From a virus, in the IMG/VR virus record IMGVR_UViG_3300014720_002243, positions 1 through 64,000 of that record: a stretch of DNA of 64,000 bases; one strand, 5' to 3'. The position numbers and the translations under genes were made by a program. Shown here in pieces: positions 60,308-64,000 of this stretch. Below the pieces are notes generated by a model, which saw only the letters and a list, made by a program, of their open reading frames with translations, did not search any database and was not told where the DNA came from. Position 1 is the stretch's first letter, and each line of letters begins with the position of its first letter.

Positions 60308-60390
60308 ACATAAATCCAATAGACACAAGGGTTTATGCTAGGTGGCTTCGGGAGCCAAAATCGTAAAGCCTTGTGTGCATTGAACTTAGA
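60308..60390 (+). repeat. Intergenic inverted-repeat element 7 (forward)
   Basis: CATAAATCC/GGGTTTATG hairpin (60309-60337); CACAAGGGTTTATG pairs with CGTAAAGCCTTGTG (60362) at 13 of 14 positions; inner GGCT/AGCC stem; AACTTAG tail. Confidence 0.85.
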
Positions 60391-60408
60391 TTTTTTTAAA
60401 GAATACGC

Positions 60409-60437
60409 TTGACAAATGACGATAATAGATGTAGAAT
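60409..60437 (+). promoter_or_regulatory. Promoter P10 with spacer CGATAA box
   Basis: TTGACA, 17 bp, TAGAAT; CGATAATAG at 60420, 12 bp before the -10 start. Confidence 0.88.
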
Positions 60438-60463
60438 GGATCAGAAACCTATTGGAGAGTAAA

Positions 60464-60655
60464 ATGGAAACCTTGTTTGTTCCTGTTCGTCATGATGTTG
60501 TTTCTTTCGCCTATAAGGGTAAGTCCTATACCGGGGAAGTTCGTAGAGTTTATGAAAAGCCCAAGGGTCATCTGATGATCGTGAAGATTGCGGAAGGTAA
60601 GTATCGCTCCTGCTATCTGGAAAACTGCGAAAACTTTTCATTCATTAATAAGTGA
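60464..60655 (+). CDS. Small unknown protein (63 aa)
   Basis: 63 residues from METLFVPV, chosen because TTGGAGAG precedes it and an earlier in-frame ATG lies upstream of the promoter. Beta-like, SH3-style pattern (FAYKGKSYTGEVRRVYEK...LMIVKIAEGKYRSCYLENC). Unknown. First of a chain of four small genes on one transcript. Confidence 0.72.
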   Translation: METLFVPVRHDVVSFAYKGKSYTGEVRRVYEKPKGHLMIVKIAEGKYRSCYLENCENFSFINK

Positions 60656-60661
60656 GGAAAA

Positions 60662-60880
60662 ATGTCTACAATCTCTGTCTGGTTGGCTGGGGTTTCTGTA
60701 GTTTTTCTTGTAGGAGGCTTTGCCTGTTGGGCTATTGAGTCTTGTAAGAATAACTGGAGAAATAGAATCACAGTAGAGGATCTGGAAGAACTTGGTCGAT
60801 TATTTGAGCAGGAAGGCTCTTTCATTGGTTTTAATGATCGTGGGGAAAAGTTTTTAGTTGGTTTCACAAAGGATAAATAA
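60662..60880 (+). CDS. Small single-pass membrane protein (72 aa)
   Basis: 72 residues. Residues 3-25 (TISVWLAGVSVVFLVGGFACWAI) are a membrane segment; the cytosolic remainder is charged (RNRITVEDLEELGRLFEQEG) and ends in a basic tail. GAGGAA site. Precedes two tiny membrane peptides. Inner-membrane small protein, role unknown. Confidence 0.75.
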   Translation: MSTISVWLAGVSVVFLVGGFACWAIESCKNNWRNRITVEDLEELGRLFEQEGSFIGFNDRGEKFLVGFTKDK

Positions 60881-60894
60881 ACAAAGGAAAAAGG

Positions 60895-61002
60895 ATGTTC
60901 GGTATTAATATAGACTGGATGTGGATGGGTGTGGGATTTATTGTGGGTATTGGTTGTTCTTGGGCTGTTTGCGATCTTGTTTTTCCGATAAAGAGGCAAT
61001 AA
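60895..61002 (+). CDS. Tiny membrane peptide (35 aa)
   Basis: 35 residues (MFGINIDWMWMGVGFIVGIGCSWAVCDLVFPIKRQ), one hydrophobic helix with a basic end, AAAGGAA and AAGG sites just before the ATG, and TAA at 61000. Overlaps the next ORF by one base (TAATG). Could tune a membrane enzyme or act as a small holin-like/toxin peptide; nothing decides. Confidence 0.6.
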   Translation: MFGINIDWMWMGVGFIVGIGCSWAVCDLVFPIKRQ

Positions 61003-61079
61003 TGAATCTTTACGATAAGATTATCTTGTCGAGTTCTTTTATCCTTGGCTGTGTGGTGAGCTGGATTATTAATCACTAA
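61002..61079 (+). CDS. Tiny membrane peptide (25 aa)
   Basis: 25 residues (MNLYDKIILSSSFILGCVVSWIINH), hydrophobic with a charged start. Start overlaps the previous stop, suggesting re-initiation. Followed by element 8. Very short, so reality depends on expression data. Confidence 0.5.
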   Translation: MNLYDKIILSSSFILGCVVSWIINH

Positions 61080-61080
61080 A

Positions 61081-61166
61081 CATAAGTCCTTGTCTAGCAA
61101 AGATTTGCGGCAAGGCTATGCGGCCACGAAAATCATAAACCGTTGCCAATAAAAGACTTAGGCAAA
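61081..61166 (+). repeat. Intergenic inverted-repeat element 8 (forward)
   Basis: GGCAAGGCTATG (61109) against CATAAACCGTTGCC (61134); local TTGCC/GGCAA stem and TAAGTC/GACTTA outer pair; GACTTAGG at 61155. Confidence 0.75.
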
Positions 61167-61190
61167 ATCCGATTTTTTCAAGAACCCCTC

Positions 61191-61218
61191 TTGCATTAGC
61201 CGATAATGACTGTATAAT
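61191..61218 (+). promoter_or_regulatory. Promoter P11 with spacer CGATAA box
   Basis: TTGCAT, 16 bp, TATAAT; CGATAATG at 61201, 12 bp before the -10 start. Confidence 0.85.
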
Positions 61219-61240
61219 CGGTGCAACACTAGGGAGAAAA

Positions 61241-61429
61241 ATGATGAGCATCTTCGAAGATACAGATACGATCAACGCTATCCTCTCCGATCTTGCGGAG
61301 CGTGAGATTCTTGAACCTATGGCTGAACCGATTGACGATCCCGACTGTCATCCTCTGGATTGGGCGGAAGTTGTTGGGGTTGCCGATGAGATTTTCGATG
61401 AAATCTACCCAGAATCAAACAGGAGTTGA
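61241..61429 (+). CDS. Small acidic protein (62 aa)
   Basis: 62 residues (MMSIFEDTDTINAILSDLAEREILEPMAEPIDDPDCHPLDW...), very acidic, AGGGAGA site. Its TGA stop (61427-61429) is inside TTGACA of the next promoter. Unknown. Confidence 0.7.
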   Translation: MMSIFEDTDTINAILSDLAEREILEPMAEPIDDPDCHPLDWAEVVGVADEIFDEIYPESNRS

Positions 61430-61454
61430 CAAATAAAATGTTGAACGGTATACT
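61426..61454 (+). promoter_or_regulatory. Promoter P12 overlapping previous stop
   Basis: TTGACA, 17 bp, TATACT. The -10 lies inside a tiny reading frame (61438-61509). No box, no element. Confidence 0.7.
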
Positions 61455-61509
61455 CTTTATTGTCGGATATATCGGTTTGTTCTATATCGCTGTAACCTTG
61501 AAGGACTGA
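61438..61509 (+). CDS. Possible 23-residue membrane peptide
   Basis: MLNGILFIVGYIGLFYIAVTLKD, one hydrophobic helix, with AGGAG 12 bases before the ATG. The reading frame begins inside the spacer of promoter P12, so it can be translated only from transcripts of the upstream promoter. May be chance. Confidence 0.35.
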   Translation: MLNGILFIVGYIGLFYIAVTLKD

Positions 61510-61512
61510 AAG

Positions 61513-61872
61513 ATGAGCCATCCTGACCCGTTGTATGATCCCGAAAACTCTTATGAGGATGATGATATGGACGCAAACTATGACGATTACAATGATTTCC
61601 ATGATGGCGTTGATGGTGATGATCGTACTAATGAGTATTGGCCCAACCTAACTACCGGCGGTGATGACGATGAGGATGGCTGGAATGAATTTGATAGTTG
61701 GGATGAGGATTATGATGATAGTATGGACGGCGACCATGATAGCGGTATGGCTTCTGCAGGATGGGGAACCGACGAGGATTACGGTTATTACGGGGACGAT
61801 GTAGAAGATTTTCATACAGATGAGGCTGTGGGTTTTGTAGATTACGACGAAGACGGCCCATATTACGATTGA
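61513..61872 (+). CDS. Acidic MS-PDPLYD protein, copy 2 (119 aa)
   Basis: 119 residues, extremely Asp/Glu/Tyr/Gly rich (MSHPDPLYDPENSYEDDD...YYGDDVEDFHTDEAVGFVDY). N-terminus matches the 58-residue paralogue at 58929. With a net charge near -45 it is a natural candidate for a DNA mimic or a calcium/metal-binding protein, but no test is possible here. AAGGACT site. Followed by element 9. Confidence 0.75.
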   Translation: MSHPDPLYDPENSYEDDDMDANYDDYNDFHDGVDGDDRTNEYWPNLTTGGDDDEDGWNEFDSWDEDYDDSMDGDHDSGMASAGWGTDEDYGYYGDDVEDFHTDEAVGFVDYDEDGPYYD

Positions 61873-61873
61873 A

Positions 61874-61942
61874 CCTAAAGCCTTATCGCACAATGGTTTG
61901 CGATTAGGCTCTCCGAGAGCATATGTCTTAAACCCTTGTGAG
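61874..61942 (-). repeat. Intergenic inverted-repeat element 9 (reverse orientation)
   Basis: GCCTTATCGC/GCGATTAGGC (61880-61909, 9 of 10 pairs) around ACAATGGTTT; adjoining GCTCT/AGAGC hairpin; TTAAACCCTTGTG at 61928 complementary to the loop apart from one position. Confidence 0.82.
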
Positions 61943-61973
61943 GCAACGCTTTAGAAAAAATAAAGATTTGCTA

Positions 61974-62001
61974 TTGCAAAAGCCGATTATAGTGGTAGGA
62001 T
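61974..62001 (+). promoter_or_regulatory. Promoter P13 with spacer CGATTA box
   Basis: TTGCAA, 16 bp, TAGGAT; CGATTATAG at 61984, 12 bp before the -10 start. The next ATG is at the expected transcription start. Confidence 0.75.
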
Positions 62002-62007
62002 ACGAGT

Positions 62008-62187
62008 ATGAGCAAGCGAAACAGCAAAAAGACGATCACGATTAGCCTGAATCTAAAAAAGGTTTGGGAGGTTCCTCGCGGACATTGTGAACATATTAGT
62101 GGTACCGGTGTCCACGATAATAGGGCTAGGCGTGAGCGTACCCGTGGTACTGCTAACCGTAAGGCTTTTAGAGACTATGAGGACTGA
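62008..62187 (+). CDS. Small basic protein (59 aa), possibly leaderless
   Basis: 59 residues (MSKRNSKKTITISLNLKKVWEVPRGHCEHISG...). Lys/Arg rich throughout with RARRERTRGTANRKAF; probably nucleic-acid binding. Its ATG lies 7 bases past the -10 box, where transcription should begin; AGGATACG may still serve as a site if transcription starts upstream. Unknown. Confidence 0.65.
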   Translation: MSKRNSKKTITISLNLKKVWEVPRGHCEHISGTGVHDNRARRERTRGTANRKAFRDYED

Positions 62188-62272
62188 GTCTCTGCTAATC
62201 CTAAAGGATTGACTAGAGTGGCTGTAGTCAGCGAGAATTTCTTGTATAGACATTATCAACATAAAGGATAAA

Positions 62273-62443
62273 ATGCTAAAATCTTCTAATGTTTTGATTT
62301 CTTTGTCTGAGATCGAAGTTTGTTTGATTATTGCTGGTTTGTATACTGTAAAGGGTAAACAGGCTGATGAATCTTATAAGATTTTTGTCCAACAACTAAT
62401 CGACAAGGTATCGAAGACTCAACCGGAAACATCGATTTGCTAG
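62273..62443 (+). CDS. Small protein (56 aa)
   Basis: 56 residues (MLKSSNVLISLSEIEVCLIIAGLYTVKGKQADES...), AAAGGA site 5 bases before ATG, ending TAG at 62441 immediately before TTGACA. Helical, no motif. The 85-bp gap before it holds only a TTGACT without a matching -10, so it is likely on the P13 transcript. Confidence 0.7.
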   Translation: MLKSSNVLISLSEIEVCLIIAGLYTVKGKQADESYKIFVQQLIDKVSKTQPETSIC

Positions 62444-62472
62444 TTGACAAACTCTTACAAGAAAGGTAGAAT
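62444..62472 (+). promoter_or_regulatory. Promoter P14
   Basis: TTGACA, 17 bp, TAGAAT; starts 1 bp after the previous stop. No box, no element. ATG of next gene only 6 bases past the -10. Confidence 0.82.
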
Positions 62473-62478
62473 GTTGCT

Positions 62479-62778
62479 ATGACTGGTATGACGCTTAAGG
62501 ATTGGATTAACGCTTATATTCCAAAAGGAAAGACTGAGGATAATATGGTAAAAGTGGTGGTTACGCAAACTGATACGTTCTGTGGTGAGCCTAACTATGG
62601 CTGGGCTAACCGATATGAGTTTATTATTCACAAACAGGCATCTCAGCGTAATGTGGTGCGTAAGGCTAAGGCTTTGGCCGGAATGACTGGTGTTAAGGCC
62701 GATACCTACGATTATGGTGATGGTTATACTGTAAAGCCTCGTGGATATAATCAGGTTATTTTTGTGGATTTTGAATAA
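62479..62778 (+). CDS. Conserved small protein (99 aa), possibly leaderless
   Basis: 99 residues (MTGMTLKDWINAYIPKGKTEDNMVKVVVTQTDTF...). Alternating beta core (WANRYEFIIHKQASQRNVVRKAKALAGMTG) and TYDYGDGYTVKPRGYNQVIFVDF. Start at the predicted transcription start of P14; an internal ATG (MTLKD) is the alternative. Its stop overlaps the next start (TAATG). Unknown family. Confidence 0.7.
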   Translation: MTGMTLKDWINAYIPKGKTEDNMVKVVVTQTDTFCGEPNYGWANRYEFIIHKQASQRNVVRKAKALAGMTGVKADTYDYGDGYTVKPRGYNQVIFVDFE

Positions 62779-62912
62779 TGAAACTTTTTAAAAAGAAAAA
62801 CCCATATGAAAAAGCTAGAGAAAGAATGGAGCGTGAAACAGCTAGGGCTCTTGCTCATGTTCAGAATCTAGAAAAAATGTATCAAGAAATGAAAAAGAAG
62901 CATAAGACGTAA
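62778..62912 (+). CDS. Small coiled-coil basic protein (44 aa)
   Basis: 44 residues (MKLFKKKNPYEKARERMERETARALAHVQNLEKMYQEMKKKHKT), almost all helix and strongly basic. Overlaps the preceding stop by one base (TAATG), coupled. Followed by element 10. Unknown. Confidence 0.7.
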   Translation: MKLFKKKNPYEKARERMERETARALAHVQNLEKMYQEMKKKHKT

Positions 62913-62990
62913 CCTCTTGATAATCAAGGCTTTGCAAAAAGCCTCATCAATAGAAGAACTCATAAACCATTGTCCAGAAAGGACTTAAAG
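62913..62990 (+). repeat. Intergenic inverted-repeat element 10 (forward)
   Basis: CAAGGCTTTGC (62925) against CATAAACCATTGTCC (62961); local GTCC/GGAC stem around AGAAA (62972-62984); GGACTTAAAG then GATTTTT. Confidence 0.72.
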
Positions 62991-63018
62991 ATTTTTGAAA
63001 AATCACTACAGAGACCCC

Positions 63019-63047
63019 TTGACAGATACCGATAAAGATAGTAGAAT
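63019..63047 (+). promoter_or_regulatory. Promoter P15 with spacer CGATAA box
   Basis: TTGACA, 17 bp, TAGAAT; CGATAAAGA at 63030, 12 bp before the -10 start. Confidence 0.85.
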
Positions 63048-63072
63048 ACGACAACAACAGGAAAGGAAGTTT

Positions 63073-63270
63073 ATGCTCTACCGTTTTTATGATATTGTGG
63101 CCGAAAACGATGAAACCGAATACTCTTTGGATAAGGAATACACTCTAGATATTCCAGAACATGATATGTCTACCGCTGTTGAGCGGCAAGAATACCTCGG
63201 TAAGATGTTTGATGCTCTGATTGCTGCTACTGGTTGCAATATTTCCTCTTTTAGTTGCGACCCATCGTAA
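63073..63270 (+). CDS. Small acidic protein (65 aa)
   Basis: 65 residues from MLYRFYDIVAENDETEYSL, chosen because AAAGGAAG precedes it and earlier in-frame ATGs are upstream of the promoter. Acidic with a C-terminal helix (YLGKMFDALIAATGCNI). Unknown. Followed by element 11. Confidence 0.72.
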   Translation: MLYRFYDIVAENDETEYSLDKEYTLDIPEHDMSTAVERQEYLGKMFDALIAATGCNISSFSCDPS

Positions 63271-63285
63271 GCAGACACCCGTTTT

Positions 63286-63367
63286 CATAAATCCTTACCA
63301 GATAAGGGTTTGTGAACTTCGGGACCGGCATAGATATGCGTAAAGCCTTGCAACGTAAGAACTTGCA
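63286..63367 (+). repeat. Intergenic inverted-repeat element 11 (forward)
   Basis: Perfect-looking 12-bp hairpin CATAAATCCTTA/TAAGGGTTTGTG (63286-63314, G-U pairs) with loop CCAGA; GCGTAAAGCCTTGC at 63338. Confidence 0.83.
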
Positions 63368-63396
63368 TCAAAAAAAGATTTTTTCAAGATTTGCTC

Positions 63397-63424
63397 TTGC
63401 TTTTGTCGATAATAGAGGTATACT
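63397..63424 (+). promoter_or_regulatory. Promoter P16 with spacer CGATAA box
   Basis: TTGCTT, 16 bp, TATACT; CGATAATAG at 63407, 12 bp before the -10 start. Confidence 0.82.
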
Positions 63425-63454
63425 TAGAGAATACCACTCGAAGGAGATGCTAAA

Positions 63455-63718
63455 ATGAGTCCTGACGGAACCTACAACGGATATGCGAATCGTGAGACTT
63501 GGAATGTTTGTCTTTGGATTTCTAATGATGAAGGTCTGAACGAGTTTGCGGCCGTTTGCCAAAACTACAATGATTTCAAGGCTAGGCTTCGTGAAGTTGA
63601 TCCCGATTCGGCTATCGCATATGAAACGCCCGACAATGTGGCTTGGAACGATAGTGCCGTGAATCTTGCAGAAATGCAGGACTATTGGGAAGAAAACTTT
63701 TCTAAGGTTTGGGGTTGA
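63455..63718 (+). CDS. DUF7249-like small phage protein (87 aa)
   Basis: 87 residues. YNGYANRETWNVCLWISNDEGLNEF is a block shared by a widespread family of small phage proteins (N--TW--LWI-NDEGLY, DUF7249-type). Function unknown in the family. Its stop TGA (63716-63718) is inside the next -35. AAGGAGA site. Confidence 0.8.
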   Translation: MSPDGTYNGYANRETWNVCLWISNDEGLNEFAAVCQNYNDFKARLREVDPDSAIAYETPDNVAWNDSAVNLAEMQDYWEENFSKVWG

Positions 63719-63743
63719 CAAACGACGATACAGAGTGTAAACT
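63715..63743 (+). promoter_or_regulatory. Promoter P17 overlapping previous stop, spacer CGATA box
   Basis: TTGACA, 17 bp, TAAACT; CGATACAG at 63726, 12 bp before the -10 start; a second CGATAACAATAG at 63756. No element. Confidence 0.8.
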
Positions 63744-63782
63744 GTAAGCAAGTGACGATAACAATAGAAGAAAGGGAATGAT

Positions 63783-64000
63783 ATGAGCGATTGGATTCTG
63801 ATTGGCGGTGTTTTTACGGCTGTGATGGTGTCTATTATGGCCTTTGTTGTCTATGGTGTTTATGGTGGTGTTCATGCTTCGCTGTCGAACGCGAAGAAGG
63901 GAGAGGTTTACAACTTCCTTTATGAGCAGCCACTTCATGGTGATCCTGAGAGATTTATGGCTAGAGTTCTTACTGTGAATATTATGACTGACGAAGACAT
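63783..64000 (+). CDS. Small membrane protein, 5' part (continues beyond window)
   Basis: At least 72 residues (MSDWILIGGVFTAVMVSIMAFVVYGVYGGVHASLSNAKKGEV...), an N-terminal membrane helix at residues 4-26 and a charged remainder. AAAGGGAA site. Cut off by the window end. Confidence 0.7.
   Translation, partial: MSDWILIGGVFTAVMVSIMAFVVYGVYGGVHASLSNAKKGEVYNFLYEQPLHGDPERFMARVLTVNIMTDED

Noticed and set aside
55719-64000. tRNA genes or known riboswitches in the small-gene region
   Set aside because: No cloverleaf or riboswitch core was seen; the recurring hairpins are the intergenic elements.

Overview
This window looks like part of a large tailed-phage (Caudoviricetes) genome, complete at neither end. 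The left ~52.7 kb is an almost gap-free leftward (minus-strand) late block: tail fibres and adhesins, a 6543-residue tape-measure-type protein, tail assembly genes, tail tube, neck genes, major capsid, decoration, protease/scaffold, portal, large terminase, DNA nucleases, a GDP-mannose dehydratase, a putative small terminase and a phage sigma-like factor. A divergent control region at about 52.7 kb separates this from a rightward block: a small DNA-binding protein, an exported protein, glmS plus a GNA1-type acetyltransferase, and then (55.7 kb to the end) a dense array of very small early-type genes.

No sheath or baseplate-wedge gene is recognisable, so a long non-contractile (siphovirus-like) tail is the more likely reading. 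The host is not directly visible. An SHD1-like domain inside the tape-measure protein (a domain greatly expanded in Planctomycetes) and the Tyr/Pro/Val-rich secreted protein at 53.1 kb point weakly to a planctomycete; this is inference.

Three things stand out. (1) The tape-measure protein carries enzyme-like modules: thermonuclease-like, kinase-like, P-loop plus NMN-adenylyltransferase-like, HExxH metallopeptidase-like and acetyltransferase-like. They are separated by short F-A-x-G-G linkers, and the chain is punctuated by six copies of a D-T-V-P-A-M-L-T-P-G-E-F-V motif. This is a polyvalent-protein layout built into the tail ruler. (2) The rightward small-gene region is made of repeating cassettes. 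Eleven imperfect inverted-repeat elements of ~70-90 bp sit between transcription units in either orientation. Ten of them are followed by an A/T-tract and a sigma70-like promoter carrying a CGATAA box. (3) That CGATAA box has fixed phasing: either 12 bp before the -10 hexamer start (one at 14) or 8 bp after it. The two positions are 20 bp apart (two helical turns), and the switch from one to the other happens once along the map, near 59.7 kb.

How the genes work together: the sigma-like factor and the divergent 52.7 kb promoter probably control the late block. Head genes (portal to capsid) end at a strong terminator at 41.97 kb, and the tape-measure gene lies behind its own terminator-like hairpin. 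glmS and gna1 overlap by one base and together would make GlcNAc-6-phosphate, which with gmd suggests sugar-nucleotide metabolism for glycosylation. The small early genes are mostly unknown: tiny membrane peptides, acidic proteins and an HU-like DNA-binding protein, each with its own promoter or one overlapping the previous stop codon.
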